From Rhodococcus pyridinivorans (GTDB taxonomy: Bacteria > Actinomycetota > Actinomycetes > Mycobacteriales > Mycobacteriaceae): a stretch of 64,000 nt of DNA. Below, one piece after another: positions 1 to 10,500 of this stretch. The notes beneath the pieces were generated by a model. That model saw nothing but the letters and a program-made list of their open reading frames with translations, made no database searches and was not told where the DNA came from. How positions within the stretch are numbered: the first letter of the stretch is position 1; every line of letters begins with the position of its first letter. The stretch is from contig NZ_FNRX01000002.1 in NCBI RefSeq assembly GCF_900105195.1, forward strand, positions 2,604,001 to 2,668,000, written 5' to 3'. The translations under genes and the position numbers were made by a program.

Positions 1-956
1 TCGTCCCCGAACGCGCGCAGGTCGTGCGGGTGATGCTCATGGAACTCAACCGCATCTCCTCGCACCTGGTGGCGCTGGCCACCGGTGGCATGGAACTCGG
101 CGCGACCACCCCGATGCTGTTCGGTTTCCGCGAACGCGAACTGATCCTCGACGTCTTCGAGACGATCACCGGACTGCGGATGAACCACTCCTACATCCGG
201 CCCGGCGGACTGTCCCAGGACTTGCCCGACGAAGCCGTGCCGATGATCCGCGACCTGCTCGCCCTCCTACCCGGCCGGCTCGCCGATCTCGAAGCCCTGT
301 TCACCGACAACCCCATCTTCATCTCACGCACCCGCGACATCGGCTGCCTCGACCTCACCGGCTGCATGGCCCTCGGGATCACCGGACCGATCCTACGGTC
401 CACCGGACTGCCCTACGACCTGCGCCGCGCCGAACCCTACTGCGGCTACGAGACCTACGAGTTCGACGTCGTCACCGCAGAGGGATCCGACTGCTACGCG
501 CGCTATCTCGTCCGGATCGGGGAGATGCACGAATCGTTGAAGATCGTCGAACAGTGCCTCGACCGGCTCCGCCCCGGACCGGTGATGGTCCAGGACGGCA
601 AGATCGCCTGGCCGTCGGAACTGCAGCTCGGACCGGACGGACTCGGCAACTCGCCCGACCACATCCGGCACATCATGGGCGAGTCGATGGAGGGTCTGAT
701 CCACCACTTCAAGCTCGTCACCGAAGGCATACGTGTCCCGGCGGGACAGGTCTACATCGGCGTCGAATCGCCACGCGGCGAACTCGGCGTCCACATGGTC
801 AGCGACGGCGGCACACGCCCGTACCGCGTGCACTACCGCGACCCGTCGTTCACGAATCTGCAGGCCGTCGCGGCGATGTGCGAGGGCGGCATGGTCTCCG
901 ACGTGATCGCTGCCGTCGCCAGCATCGACCCGGTGATGGGGGGAGTGGACCGATGA
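1..956 (+). CDS. nuoD: NADH-quinone oxidoreductase subunit D, 3' part (NuoD)
   Basis: This is the 49-kDa-type subunit of respiratory complex I, part of the peripheral arm that forms the quinone site with NuoB and NuoH. The window begins inside the gene: the frame is open from base 3 with no start of its own, and the true start lies upstream. The visible C-terminal two thirds (about 318 residues) carry typical NuoD text, for example [21 protein letters not shown] near the beginning and, near the end, [20 protein letters not shown] followed by residues of the conserved PSFTNLQ segment. The stop TGA at 954-956 overlaps the ATG of the next gene (ATGA), as expected for translational coupling in a nuo operon. 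nuoA-C should lie just upstream, outside the window. Confidence 0.97.
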   Translation, partial: VPERAQVVRVMLMELNRISSHLVALATGGMELGATTPMLFGFRERELILDVFETITGLRMNHSYIRPGGLSQDLPDEAVPMIRDLLALLPGRLADLEALFTDNPIFISRTRDIGCLDLTGCMALGITGPILRSTGLPYDLRRAEPYCGYETYEFDVVTAEGSDCYARYLVRIGEMHESLKIVEQCLDRLRPGPVMVQDGKIAWPSELQLGPDGLGNSPDHIRHIMGESMEGLIHHFKLVTEGIRVPAGQVYIGVESPRGELGVHMVSDGGTRPYRVHYRDPSFTNLQAVAAMCEGGMVSDVIAAVASIDPVMGGVDR

Positions 957-3139
957 GCACCGAATTCGTGCGGGCTGCGGGCGCGGAGACCACCGGCACC
1001 GCGGCCACGAGCGAGACCACCGCCGCCGTGCCGATGACCGAACCGGCCGGACGCGAACCCGTCCTCGTGCCGCTCGGGCCGCGACCCGACGAGGACACCT
1101 ATCTCACCCCACCTGACGCACCGCGCCGCTATCCCGACGACGCGCGCGCCCGCCTCGACGCCGACGCCGACCGGATCATCGCGCGCTACCCGCAGCCACG
1201 ATCAGCGCTGCTGCCGCTGCTGCACCTCGTGCAGGCGGAGGACGGTTACATCACGCCGGCCGGCATCGAGTTCTGCGCCCGGCGGCTCGGACTCACCGGC
1301 GCCGAGGTCGCCGCCGTCTCCACCTTCTACACCATGTACCGCCGCTCGCCGACCGGCCGCCACCACGTCGGAGTGTGCACGAACGCGTTGTGCGCGACGA
1401 TGGGCGGCGACGAGATCTTCTCCGCGCTGTGCACCCGGCTCGGCATCGGACACGACGAGACCACCGCCGACGGCGCGATCACCCTCGAGCACATCGAATG
1501 CAACGCGGCGTGCGACTACGCCCCCGTGATGACCGTCGACTGGGAACTGTTCGACAACCGCACTATCGAGTCCGCGATCGAACTCGTCGACGACCTGCTC
1601 GCCGGCGGCACCCCCGCACCGACGCGCGGCGCCCCGCTGCGCAGCTTCCGCGACACCGCACGCCTGCTCGCGGGGATCCCCGACGACCGGCCCGGTGCGC
1701 TCGAGGCCGCCGGTACCGCCGGGCCGGCCTCCCTCGCCGGGCTCGAGGTCGCCCGCAAGCACGACATGCGGGCACCCGAACCGCCGGAGAATGACGAGGC
1801 CGTCGTCGCCGTCGGGAAATCACCGACAGGTCTGACCCCCGTACTCACCCGTTATTGGGCCGAGGAACAGGCGTGGACCCTCGACGCCTACCGGCGGCAC
1901 GGTGGATACGAAGCCCTGCCCATCGCGCTCGGCATGGACCCGGATGCGGTCATCGTCGCAGTCAAGGATTCCGGGATCCGCGGTCGCGGCGGCGCCGGAT
2001 TCTCCACGGGCACCAAGTGGTCGTTCATCCCGCAGGGCGACGACAAGCCGCACTATCTCGTCGTCAACGCCGACGAATCCGAACCGGGCACCTGCAAGGA
2101 CATCCCGTTCATGCTGGCCACCCCGCATGCCCTCGTCGAAGGCGTGATCATCGCCGCCTACGCGATCCGCGCCCGGCACGCGTTCGTCTATCTCCGCGGC
2201 GAAGCCGTCCCGGTGCTGCGGCGCCTGCACGCGGCGGTCGCCGAGGCCTACGAGGCCGGTTGTCTCGGACGCGACATCCTCGGCTCCGGATACGACCTCG
2301 AACTCGTCGTCCACGCCGGTGCGGGCGCATACATCTGCGGTGAGGAGACGGCGCTGCTCGACTCCCTCGAGGGCCGCCGCGGCCAACCACGCCTGCGCCC
2401 GCCCTTTCCCGCCGTCGCCGGCCTGTACGCATGCCCGACCGTCGTCAACAACGTCGAATCCATCGCGAACGTCCCGCTCGTCATCCGCAACGGTGTGGAC
2501 TGGTACCGCTCGATGGGCACCGAGAAATCACCGGGATTCGCGATGTTCTCGCTCTCCGGGCACGTCACCACCCCCGGCCAGTACGAGGCCCCGCTCGGCA
2601 TCACCCTGCGCGAGCTGCTCGGCTACGCCGGGGGTGTGCGCGCCGGCCACCGGCTCAAGTTCTGGACACCCGGCGGTTCGTCGACCCCGATCTTCACCGA
2701 CGAACACCTCGACGTCCCCCTGGACTACGAGAACGTCGCCGCCGCCGGGTCGATGCTCGGGACCCGGGCCCTGCAGATCTTCGACGAGACCACCTGCGTC
2801 GTCCGCACGGTGCTGCGCTGGACCGAGTTCTACGCGCACGAATCGTGCGGCAAGTGCACCCCCTGCCGCGAGGGCACCTGGTGGCTCGTGCAGATCCTCG
2901 AGCGGCTCGAACACGGCCGGGGCGCCGAAGCCGACCTGGAGAAGCTGCTCGACATCTCCGACAACATCCTCGGCCGGGCGTTCTGCGCGCTCGGGGACGG
3001 CGCGACCAGCCCGATCACGTCGTCGCTGAAGTACTTCCGCGACGAATACGTCGCCCACTTCGAGCACGGCGGCTGCCCGTTCGACCCGCACCTGTCGACG
3101 CTCGCCGCCGACGCCCCCGCGGAAGGAGGCGAGCGATGA
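953..3139 (+). CDS. nuoEF: NuoE-NuoF in one reading frame (24-kDa and 51-kDa subunits of complex I)
   Basis: One uninterrupted frame of 728 codons encodes both subunits of the NADH-oxidising module. Residues about 1-280 are NuoE: the four cluster N1a ligands are Cys142 and Cys147 (CTNALC) and Cys183 and Cys187 (CNAAC). Residues about 294-728 are NuoF: the FMN/NADH loop GRGGAGF lies near residue 345, and the N3 4Fe-4S ligands are Cys632, Cys635, Cys638 (CGKCTPC) and Cys678. In E. coli and mycobacteria these are two genes. Here no stop separates them and I see no ATG with a ribosome binding site at the junction (about 1760-1840). It could be a true fusion, internal initiation at a weak GTG, or loss of a stop by a sequence error. 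The ATG at 953 overlaps the nuoD stop, and the TGA at 3137-3139 overlaps the nuoG start. Confidence 0.9.
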   Translation: MSTEFVRAAGAETTGTAATSETTAAVPMTEPAGREPVLVPLGPRPDEDTYLTPPDAPRRYPDDARARLDADADRIIARYPQPRSALLPLLHLVQAEDGYITPAGIEFCARRLGLTGAEVAAVSTFYTMYRRSPTGRHHVGVCTNALCATMGGDEIFSALCTRLGIGHDETTADGAITLEHIECNAACDYAPVMTVDWELFDNRTIESAIELVDDLLAGGTPAPTRGAPLRSFRDTARLLAGIPDDRPGALEAAGTAGPASLAGLEVARKHDMRAPEPPENDEAVVAVGKSPTGLTPVLTRYWAEEQAWTLDAYRRHGGYEALPIALGMDPDAVIVAVKDSGIRGRGGAGFSTGTKWSFIPQGDDKPHYLVVNADESEPGTCKDIPFMLATPHALVEGVIIAAYAIRARHAFVYLRGEAVPVLRRLHAAVAEAYEAGCLGRDILGSGYDLELVVHAGAGAYICGEETALLDSLEGRRGQPRLRPPFPAVAGLYACPTVVNNVESIANVPLVIRNGVDWYRSMGTEKSPGFAMFSLSGHVTTPGQYEAPLGITLRELLGYAGGVRAGHRLKFWTPGGSSTPIFTDEHLDVPLDYENVAAAGSMLGTRALQIFDETTCVVRTVLRWTEFYAHESCGKCTPCREGTWWLVQILERLEHGRGAEADLEKLLDISDNILGRAFCALGDGATSPITSSLKYFRDEYVAHFEHGGCPFDPHLSTLAADAPAEGGER

Positions 3140-5607
3140 CCGCAGTGTCCGGTGCCGGTGCGGAGAAGTCCGAGACTACCGACCTCGTGAACGTCACCAT
3201 CGACGACACCGAGATCGCCGTGCCCAAGGGCACTCTCGTGATCCGCGCCGCCGAACTGATCGGGGTCCAGATCCCGCGGTTCTGCGACCACCCGCTGCTC
3301 GAACCGGTCGGTGCGTGCCGCCAGTGCCTCGTCGAGGTCGAGGGCCAGCGCAAACCGCTCGCCTCGTGCACCTCCGTGGTCACCGACGGGATGGTCGTGC
3401 GCACCCAGTTCACCTCACCGGTGGCCGACAAGGCCCAGCGCGGCGTGATGGAACTGCTGCTCATCAACCATCCGCTCGACTGTCCGGTATGCGACAAGGG
3501 CGGCGAGTGCCCGCTGCAGAACCAGGCGATGTCCAACGGACGCGCCGAGTCCCGCTTCGAGGACACCAAACGCACCTACCCGAAACCCATCGCGATCTCC
3601 TCGCAGGTGCTCCTCGACCGCGAACGGTGCGTGCTGTGCGCGCGGTGCACCCGCTTCGCCGACCAGATCGCGGGCGACCGGTTCGTCGACATGCTCGACC
3701 GCGGGGCGCTGCAGCAGGTCGGTATCTACACCGAGGAACCGTTCGAGTCGTACTTCTCCGGCAACACCGTCCAGATCTGTCCGGTCGGCGCGCTCACCGG
3801 CGCCGCCTACCGGTTTCGCGCCCGCCCGTTCGATCTGGTCTCCACGCCGAGTGTGTGCGAACACTGCGCGAGCGGCTGCGCCCAGCGCACCGACCATCGT
3901 CGTGGAGCCGTGCTGCGCCGACTCGCCGGGGACGACCCCGCGGTCAACGAGGAATGGAACTGCGACAAGGGACGCTGGGCGTTCACCTACGCCACCGCCG
4001 ACGACCGCCTCACCACGCCGCTCGTCCGCGACGACACCGGAGCGCTCGTTCCCGCATCGTGGATCGAGGCGCTCGGCGTCGCTGCGCGCGGGCTGGCGGC
4101 GGCGCACGGCAGAGCCGCAGTCCTCACCGGTGGCCGACTCACCGTCGAGGACGCCTACGCGTACGCGAAGTTCGCGCGAACGGCGCTCGGCACCAACGAC
4201 ATCGACTTCCGTAGCCGAGCCCTGTCGGAGGAGGAGACGGACTTCCTCGCCTCGAGGGTCGCCGGACGGCGTCTCGACGTCACCTACCTCGACCTCGACC
4301 GCGCGCCCGCGGTGCTCCTCGTCGGATTCGAGCCGGAGGAGGAGTCGCCGATCGTCTTTCTGCGGCTGCGCAAGGCGGTCCGGCGGAACAGGCTGCAGGT
4401 CTTCACGATCGCACCGTTCGCCTCGCGCAGCGTCCACAAGCTGTCGGGGCGGGTCGAACAGTGCGTCCCGGGCGACGAGGCACGCGCGCTCGACGCGATC
4501 CGCACCGGCGCATCCGCCGACGCCGCGGCCGCGCTCCGGGCTCCCGGTGCGATCGTGCTGGTGGGGGAGCGGGCAGCAGCCTCGCCCGGCACGCTGTCCG
4601 CCGCCGCCGTCCTCGCCGACGAGACCGGAGCCCGCCTCGCGTGGATCCCGCGCCGCGCCGGTGATCGCGGAGCTCTCGAAGCCGGCGCCTTCCCGACACT
4701 TCTCCCCGGCGGCCGTCCGGTCGGTGACCCGCAGGCCAGGCGCGACGTCGAGTCGGCGTGGGGCCTCCCGGCCGACACCCTGCCGACGGAACCGGGTCGC
4801 GACACCGTCGCCCTCCTCGCCGCCGCCGCCGAGGGTGACGTGGATGCGCTCGTGGTCGCCGGCATCGACCCCGCCGACCTGCCCGAACCCGATGCCGCAC
4901 TCGCCGGTCTCGACGGCGCCGGATTCGTCGTGAGTCTGGAAGTGCGACACAGCGCGGTGACCGACCGCGCCGACGTCGTCTTCCCCGTCGCGCCGGTGGT
5001 GGAGAAGGCCGGGAGCTTCCTCGACTGGGAGGGACGCGAACGTGCCTTCCCGATCGCGCTCCGCGACACCGGAGCACTGCCCGACCACCGGGTGCTCGCG
5101 GCGATCGCCGACGCGATGGACCTCGGCGCCGGTCTCGACGATCCCGGCCCCCACGACGTCGAGACCCTGCGCCACGAACTCGCCGAGCTCGGACGATGGA
5201 CGGGCACCGTCCCCGAGTCGCCGAAAGTGTCCCCGCGACCTGCGCGACGTCCCGTCCTCGGGGAAGCGGTCCTGGCCACCTGGCGGATGCTGCTCGACGC
5301 GGGCCGGTTGCAGGACGACGAACCGCACCTCGCCGGAACGGCGCACGAACCCGTCGCCCGGCTGTCGGCCGCGACAGCCGCGGAGATCGGTGCCGCCGAA
5401 CATCATTCGCTCACCGTCTCCACCGAGCGCGGCTCGATCACTCTGCCGCTGGTGGTCGACGACCTGCCCGACCGCGTGGTCTGGCTGCCCACCGCCTCGC
5501 CGGGATCGATGGTGCACGTCGATCTCGGTGTCACCGCCGGTGATGTGGTGCGGATCCGGGCCGCCGCCACGACGGGTTCCGGATCGGACGAGGAGGATCC
5601 GCGATGA
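3136..5607 (+). CDS. nuoG: NADH-quinone oxidoreductase subunit G (NuoG)
   Basis: Largest peripheral-arm subunit of complex I (823 aa), carrying the iron-sulfur chain from NuoF toward NuoI. The N-terminal ferredoxin-like domain has [10 protein letters not shown] and a later Cys for the 2Fe-2S cluster N1b, then [13 protein letters not shown] and CVLCARC...CPVGALTG for the N4/N5 type clusters. A further set CEHCASGC ... NCDKGRW (about residues 240-280) matches the additional N7 cluster found in a subset of bacterial NuoG proteins. The rest is molybdopterin-oxidoreductase-like. The start ATG at 3136 follows GGAAGGAGG at 3121 and overlaps the nuoEF stop. The stop at 5605-5607 overlaps the nuoH ATG at 5604. 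Confidence 0.96.
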   Translation: MTAVSGAGAEKSETTDLVNVTIDDTEIAVPKGTLVIRAAELIGVQIPRFCDHPLLEPVGACRQCLVEVEGQRKPLASCTSVVTDGMVVRTQFTSPVADKAQRGVMELLLINHPLDCPVCDKGGECPLQNQAMSNGRAESRFEDTKRTYPKPIAISSQVLLDRERCVLCARCTRFADQIAGDRFVDMLDRGALQQVGIYTEEPFESYFSGNTVQICPVGALTGAAYRFRARPFDLVSTPSVCEHCASGCAQRTDHRRGAVLRRLAGDDPAVNEEWNCDKGRWAFTYATADDRLTTPLVRDDTGALVPASWIEALGVAARGLAAAHGRAAVLTGGRLTVEDAYAYAKFARTALGTNDIDFRSRALSEEETDFLASRVAGRRLDVTYLDLDRAPAVLLVGFEPEEESPIVFLRLRKAVRRNRLQVFTIAPFASRSVHKLSGRVEQCVPGDEARALDAIRTGASADAAAALRAPGAIVLVGERAAASPGTLSAAAVLADETGARLAWIPRRAGDRGALEAGAFPTLLPGGRPVGDPQARRDVESAWGLPADTLPTEPGRDTVALLAAAAEGDVDALVVAGIDPADLPEPDAALAGLDGAGFVVSLEVRHSAVTDRADVVFPVAPVVEKAGSFLDWEGRERAFPIALRDTGALPDHRVLAAIADAMDLGAGLDDPGPHDVETLRHELAELGRWTGTVPESPKVSPRPARRPVLGEAVLATWRMLLDAGRLQDDEPHLAGTAHEPVARLSAATAAEIGAAEHHSLTVSTERGSITLPLVVDDLPDRVVWLPTASPGSMVHVDLGVTAGDVVRIRAAATTGSGSDEEDPR

Positions 5608-6905
5608 GCGTTATCGCCCAGCCCGTGGATCTGTCGATGTTCGGCATCGACCCGTGGTGGCTCGTCGTCGTCAAGGCCGTGGCGATCTTCGCGTTCCTCG
5701 TCCTGACGACGCTCGTGATGATCCTCGCCGAACGCAAGATCATGGCCCGGATGCAGATGCGGGTCGGACCCGACCGGGTGGGACCGAAGGGACTGTTCCA
5801 GACCGTCGCCGACGGCCTGAAGCTCGCCCTCAAGGAAGGCATCATCCCGACCGGGGTGGACAAGCCGATCTACATGCTCGCCCCGATCATCGCGACGGCC
5901 CCGGCGTTCATGGCGTTCGCGGTGATTCCCTTCGGGCCGGAGGTGTCGATCTTCGGGAACCGGACGCCGTTGCAGCTCACCGATCTTCCCGTCGCGGTGC
6001 TCTACGTCCTGGCGATCACCTCCGTCGGCGTCTACGGCATCGTGCTCGCCGGCTGGGCCTCGGGTTCGACCTATCCGCTGCTCGGTGGCCTCCGCTCGAC
6101 CGCGCAGGTCATCTCCTACGAGATCGCGATGGGACTCGCGTTCGCCGCGGTCTTCCTGCAGGCGGGCACGATGTCGACCTCGGGCATCGTCGCCGCGCAG
6201 AACGACCTGTGGTTCGTCGTGCTGCTGCTGCCGTCCTTCCTGGTGTATTCGGTGTCGATGGTGGGGGAGACCAACCGCGCTCCCTTCGACCTGCCCGAGG
6301 CCGAGGGCGAACTGGTGGGCGGTTTCCACACCGAGTACTCGTCGCTGCGATTCGCGATGTTCATGCTCGCGGAGTACGTCAACATGGTCACCGTCTCCGC
6401 GCTCGCGACCACGCTGTTCCTCGGTGGCTGGCACGCGCCGTGGCCGCTGACGCTGTGGAGCGGCGCGAACTCGGGCTGGTGGCCGCTGCTGTGGTTCGTG
6501 ATCAAGGTGTGGGTCGTGCTGTTCGTCTTCGTGTGGCTGCGCAGCACCCTGCCGCGACTGCGCTACGACCAGTTCATGGCCCTGGGTTGGAAACTGCTCA
6601 TCCCCGTCTCGGTGGTGTGGGTGATGATCGTGGCCGCGCTGCGCATCCTCGACACCGACGACGTCCTGCCCGGCACCGCGAGCCTCATCGTCGCCGGGGT
6701 GCTGTCCACCGCCCTGTTGTTCGCCTACCTCACCCTGCAGGGGCGGCGGACCCGGCGCATCGCCCAGGCGACAGAACCACCCGCCGACGTCGACGCGGAA
6801 TTCGACGCCATGGCCGGGGGCTTCCCCGTGCCGCCACTACCTGCTCGGTCGAGCACCCGATCGAGTCCGCCCGCCCCGGCGGGTCGTCTCCCAGGAGGAT
6901 CGTGA
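5604..6905 (+). CDS. nuoH: NADH-quinone oxidoreductase subunit H (NuoH)
   Basis: Membrane subunit (433 aa) that joins the peripheral arm to the membrane arm and contributes to the quinone chamber. It has the expected run of hydrophobic segments, with conserved text such as [20 protein letters not shown] near residue 45 and the acidic loop [19 protein letters not shown] near residue 222. The C-terminus (after about residue 390) is a polar, Ser/Pro-rich tail that is not needed for the core fold. The ATG overlaps the nuoG stop. The stop TGA at 6903-6905 overlaps the nuoI start. Confidence 0.96.
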   Translation: MSVIAQPVDLSMFGIDPWWLVVVKAVAIFAFLVLTTLVMILAERKIMARMQMRVGPDRVGPKGLFQTVADGLKLALKEGIIPTGVDKPIYMLAPIIATAPAFMAFAVIPFGPEVSIFGNRTPLQLTDLPVAVLYVLAITSVGVYGIVLAGWASGSTYPLLGGLRSTAQVISYEIAMGLAFAAVFLQAGTMSTSGIVAAQNDLWFVVLLLPSFLVYSVSMVGETNRAPFDLPEAEGELVGGFHTEYSSLRFAMFMLAEYVNMVTVSALATTLFLGGWHAPWPLTLWSGANSGWWPLLWFVIKVWVVLFVFVWLRSTLPRLRYDQFMALGWKLLIPVSVVWVMIVAALRILDTDDVLPGTASLIVAGVLSTALLFAYLTLQGRRTRRIAQATEPPADVDAEFDAMAGGFPVPPLPARSSTRSSPPAPAGRLPGGS

Positions 6906-7450
6906 TGGTCGAATTCCGCGGCCCGCTCGCCGGTTTCGGTGTGACGCTCACGACGATGTTCAAGAAGCCCAACACCGAGCAGTATCCGGAGCAGAAGAGA
7001 CCCACCGCACCCCGGTATCACGGACGCCACCAGCTCAACCGGTATCCGGACGGACTCGAGAAGTGCATCGGCTGCGAACTGTGCGCGTGGGCGTGCCCGG
7101 CCGACGCCATCCACGTCGAGGGCGCCGACAACACCGACGAGGAGCGGTACTCGCCCGGCGAACGGTACGGGCGCGTCTACCAGATCAACTACCTGCGGTG
7201 CATCGGCTGCGGACTGTGCATCGAGGCGTGCCCGACCCGCGCGCTGACGATGACGAACGAGTACGAGATGGCCGCCGACAACCGCACCGACATGATATAC
7301 GAGAAGGACCGCCTGCTCGCCCCCCTCGAACCCGGAATGCAGCCACCTCCGCATCCCATGGCGCCCGGCGCCACCGACGAGGACTACTACCGGGGCACGA
7401 TCCCCGTCCCGGAACACGCGTCCGCCGCCGACGGGGAGGAGAGCCGGTGA
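6905..7450 (+). CDS. nuoI: NADH-quinone oxidoreductase subunit I (NuoI)
   Basis: Peripheral-arm ferredoxin-like subunit (181 aa) with clusters N6a and N6b that pass electrons to NuoB. Two classical 4Fe-4S motifs are visible: [12 protein letters not shown] at about residues 56-67 and [12 protein letters not shown] at about residues 100-111. I use the ATG at 6905, which overlaps the nuoH stop; a GTG one codon upstream (6902) is an equally placed alternative. AGGAG at 6894-6898 serves as the ribosome binding site. Confidence 0.95.
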   Translation: MVEFRGPLAGFGVTLTTMFKKPNTEQYPEQKRPTAPRYHGRHQLNRYPDGLEKCIGCELCAWACPADAIHVEGADNTDEERYSPGERYGRVYQINYLRCIGCGLCIEACPTRALTMTNEYEMAADNRTDMIYEKDRLLAPLEPGMQPPPHPMAPGATDEDYYRGTIPVPEHASAADGEESR

Positions 7451-8241
7451 CCACTCCCCTGCTCGCCGCCGAACTCACCACGACCTCCACCGGGGAGGCC
7501 GTGCAGTTCTGGATCCTCGGTGCCGTCGCGGTACTCGGGGCGCTCGGTGTCGTCGTCGCCCCGAAGGCCGTGTACTCGGCGCTGTTCCTCGCCATGACGA
7601 TGATCGTGCTCGCCGTCTTCTACATCGCGCAGGACGCCGTGTTCCTCGGTGTGGTGCAGGTCGTGGTCTACACCGGCGCGGTCATGATGCTGTTCCTGTT
7701 CGTGCTCATGCTCGTCGGCATCGACTCGTCCGATTCCCTCGTCGAAACGATCAAGGGCCAGCGCGTTCTCGCGATCGTCGTGGCGATCGGATTCGCGGTG
7801 ATGCTCATCGGCGGCATCGGGAACACCGCGGTCTCCGGCTTCGCGGGACTCGACGCCGCCAACGCCGGCGGCAACGTCGAGGCTATCGCGGTGCTGCTGT
7901 TCATCGACTACGTCTGGGCGTTCGAACTCACCGGAGCGCTGCTCATCACCGCCACCGTCGGGGCGATGGTGCTCGCCCACCGGGAACGTCTGCAGCCGAA
8001 GCAGACCCAACGCGAACTCGCCGCACGCCGGTTCCGAGAAGGAGAACGGGTCACTCCGCTGCCGGCTGCGGGTGTCTACGCCCGCCACAACGCCGCCGAC
8101 GTTCCGGCCCTGCTCCCGGACGGCTCGTTCTCCGAACTGTCGGTCGGTGAGCTGCTCGGCCGCATCGGCCGCGACTGGGACCACACCGAGCTCGGCCTGC
8201 GCGAACCCGGCGGTGACGACGCGAGGAAGGATCGGCGATGA
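7447..8241 (+). CDS. nuoJ: NADH-quinone oxidoreductase subunit J (NuoJ)
   Basis: Small hydrophobic membrane-arm subunit (264 aa, GTG start). About five transmembrane segments fill the first 170 residues, including the NuoJ text [19 protein letters not shown], whose pi-bulge helix couples quinone chemistry to the proton channels. Residues after about 185 form a hydrophilic tail rich in Arg and Glu, common in actinobacterial NuoJ. The GTG at 7447 overlaps the nuoI stop (GTGA), and the stop overlaps the nuoK ATG at 8238. Confidence 0.94.
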   Translation: MTTPLLAAELTTTSTGEAVQFWILGAVAVLGALGVVVAPKAVYSALFLAMTMIVLAVFYIAQDAVFLGVVQVVVYTGAVMMLFLFVLMLVGIDSSDSLVETIKGQRVLAIVVAIGFAVMLIGGIGNTAVSGFAGLDAANAGGNVEAIAVLLFIDYVWAFELTGALLITATVGAMVLAHRERLQPKQTQRELAARRFREGERVTPLPAAGVYARHNAADVPALLPDGSFSELSVGELLGRIGRDWDHTELGLREPGGDDARKDRR

Positions 8242-8537
8242 ACCCTGAGAACTACCTCTACCTGTCCGCACTGCTGTTCACCATCGGCGCAGTGGGAGTT
8301 CTCGTCCGCCGCAACGCCATCGTCGTATTCATGTGCGTCGAACTGATGCTCAACGCCGCCAACCTGGCCTTCGTCACCTTCGCGCGGATGCACGGCAACC
8401 TCCACGGACAGGTGTTCGCCTTCTTCACGATGGTCGTCGCGGCCGCCGAGGTCGTCGTCGGTCTCGCCATCATCGTGACCATCTTCCGGACGAGGCGATC
8501 GGCCTCCGTCGACAACGCCGACCTGCTCAAGTACTGA
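8238..8537 (+). CDS. nuoK: NADH-quinone oxidoreductase subunit K (NuoK)
   Basis: Three-helix membrane-arm subunit of 99 aa, the usual length. The conserved membrane glutamates are visible in [14 protein letters not shown] (about residues 32-45) and in the third helix, [13 protein letters not shown]. It overlaps nuoJ at the start (ATGA). A 57-base gap with GAGAGGA at 8580-8586 separates it from nuoL. Confidence 0.95.
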   Translation: MNPENYLYLSALLFTIGAVGVLVRRNAIVVFMCVELMLNAANLAFVTFARMHGNLHGQVFAFFTMVVAAAEVVVGLAIIVTIFRTRRSASVDNADLLKY

Positions 8538-8594
8538 CGATTCCACGAGGACAGTGAGTGTGAGAGCTCACGACGAACCGAGAGGACACGCGAC

Positions 8595-10487
8595 ATGACG
8601 TCGTTCCTGAACTCGGCGCTGTGGACGATACCGGCACTGCCCCTGGCCGGCGCGTTCGGACTGCTGCTCCTCGGGCGGCGCAGCGACCGCTGGGGACATC
8701 TGCTCGGATGCGCCACGGCGATCGCCTCCTTCGTCGTCGGAGCCGTCATGTTCGCCGGACTGCTCGGACTCGACGCGAACGCCCGGCTCGCACAGCAGAC
8801 CGTGTTCACCTGGGTGCCGGTCGGCGAGCTGCAGGTCGATCTCGGCCTCCGGCTCGACGCGCTGTCGATCTGCTTCGTACTGCTCATCACCGGCGTGGGC
8901 TCGCTGATCCACCTCTACTCGATCGGCTACATGGCGCACGATCCGGAACGCCGGAAGTTCTTCGCCTATCTCAACCTGTTCCTCGCGGCGATGCTGGTGC
9001 TCGTCCTCGCCGACAACTTCCTCGTCCTGTACCTCGGGTGGGAGGGCGTCGGTCTCGCCTCCTACCTGCTCATCGGCTTCTGGCAGTACAAGCCCACCGC
9101 CGCGACCGCCGCGAAGAAGGCGTTCGTCGTCAACCGCGTCGGCGACATGGGGTTGCTCATCGCTCTCATGATCATGTTCGCGACCTTCGGCAGCCTCGAC
9201 TACGACACCGTCTTCGCCTCGGTCCCCGCCGCGACCGAAGGCACGGTGACGGCGATCGGCCTGTGTCTGCTCCTGGCCGCGTGCGCGAAATCCGCTCAGC
9301 TGCCGCTGCAGTCGTGGCTCGGCGACGCCATGGAGGGCCCCACCCCCGTCTCCGCGCTCATCCACGCCGCGACCATGGTCACCGCCGGTGTCTACCTCGT
9401 GGTCCGCGCGAACGCGATCTTCGACGCCGCACCGGCCGCGCGACTCGCGGTGGTGATCGTCGGCGCAGCGACGCTGCTCTTCGGCGCGATCATCGGCTGC
9501 GCCAAGGACGACATCAAGAAGGCGCTCGCGGCATCGACGATGAGCCAGATCGGCTATATGGTGCTCGCCGCCGGTCTCGGTCCCGCCGGGTACGCCTTCG
9601 CGATCCTGCACCTGCTCACCCACGGCTTCTTCAAGGCCGGACTGTTCCTCGGCGCCGGCTCGGTGATGCACGCGATGAACGACGAGACCGACATGCGCCG
9701 CTACGGCGGACTGCGCGCGGTCATGCCGATCACCTTCGCCACCTTCGGGCTGGGGTACCTCGCCATCATCGGGATCCCGCCGTTCGCCGGCTTCTTCTCC
9801 AAGGACAAGATCATCGAGGTGGCCTTCGCCGCCGGCGGTGTCGAAGGCATCGTGCTCGGTGTCGTCGCGCTGCTCGGTGCGGGACTGACCGCCTTCTACA
9901 TGACCCGCGTGATGATCCTGACCTTCTTCGGCGACCGGCGATGGGCGCCCGACGCCGTCCCGCACGAGTCGCCGGCCTCGATGACCTGGCCGATGATCGC
10001 TCTCGCCATGGGCTCGGTCGGTGCCGGCGGTCTGCTGGTGTTCGGTGGCGCGTTGCAGCACTGGCTCGAACCCGTCGTCGGCTACGACCATCACGAAGGT
10101 GGTTTGCCCGTCTGGCTCGTCACCACCGTCACGCTGGCGGTCGTGCTCGCCGGTGTCGCCGTCGCCTACCGGCAGTACGTGCGCGCACCGGTCCCGGCGA
10201 CGGCACCCGAAGCGGTGTCGGCGCTGACCGTCGCCGCGCGTCGCGACCTCTACGGCGACGCCGTGAACGAAGCGGTGTTCATGCGTCCCGGTCAGGGTCT
10301 GGTGCGCGCCCTGGACGGCGTGGAATCCACCGGCATCGACGGCTCCGTCACCGGCGCCGCCACCGGGATCGGTGCGCTCTCGCGCGGACTGCGCCGGCTG
10401 CAGACCGGCTTCGTCCGTTCGTACGCGTTGTACATGTTCGCCGGCGCGACCGTCGTGGTCGGCGCGCTCGTCCTGATGACGCTGTGA
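8595..10487 (+). CDS. nuoL: NADH-quinone oxidoreductase subunit L (NuoL)
   Basis: Distal antiporter-like proton channel of complex I (630 aa). Conserved features include the [16 protein letters not shown] segment near residue 146, [31 protein letters not shown] split over about residues 233-263, and a later half-channel helix with [16 protein letters not shown] near residue 393. The long amphipathic HL helix and final transmembrane segment occupy the C-terminus. The ATG at 8595 follows GAGAGGACACGCGAC. Confidence 0.96.
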   Translation: MTSFLNSALWTIPALPLAGAFGLLLLGRRSDRWGHLLGCATAIASFVVGAVMFAGLLGLDANARLAQQTVFTWVPVGELQVDLGLRLDALSICFVLLITGVGSLIHLYSIGYMAHDPERRKFFAYLNLFLAAMLVLVLADNFLVLYLGWEGVGLASYLLIGFWQYKPTAATAAKKAFVVNRVGDMGLLIALMIMFATFGSLDYDTVFASVPAATEGTVTAIGLCLLLAACAKSAQLPLQSWLGDAMEGPTPVSALIHAATMVTAGVYLVVRANAIFDAAPAARLAVVIVGAATLLFGAIIGCAKDDIKKALAASTMSQIGYMVLAAGLGPAGYAFAILHLLTHGFFKAGLFLGAGSVMHAMNDETDMRRYGGLRAVMPITFATFGLGYLAIIGIPPFAGFFSKDKIIEVAFAAGGVEGIVLGVVALLGAGLTAFYMTRVMILTFFGDRRWAPDAVPHESPASMTWPMIALAMGSVGAGGLLVFGGALQHWLEPVVGYDHHEGGLPVWLVTTVTLAVVLAGVAVAYRQYVRAPVPATAPEAVSALTVAARRDLYGDAVNEAVFMRPGQGLVRALDGVESTGIDGSVTGAATGIGALSRGLRRLQTGFVRSYALYMFAGATVVVGALVLMTL

Positions 10488-10500
10488 TGGGGGTGTACTG

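Noticed and set aside
3415-5517. Long minus-strand open frame antisense to nuoG
   Set aside because: It is a mirror of GC-rich codon bias. The composition (Arg/Gly/Asp-rich, no domain) and lack of a ribosome binding site show it is not a gene; the sense strand encodes NuoG with all cluster motifs.
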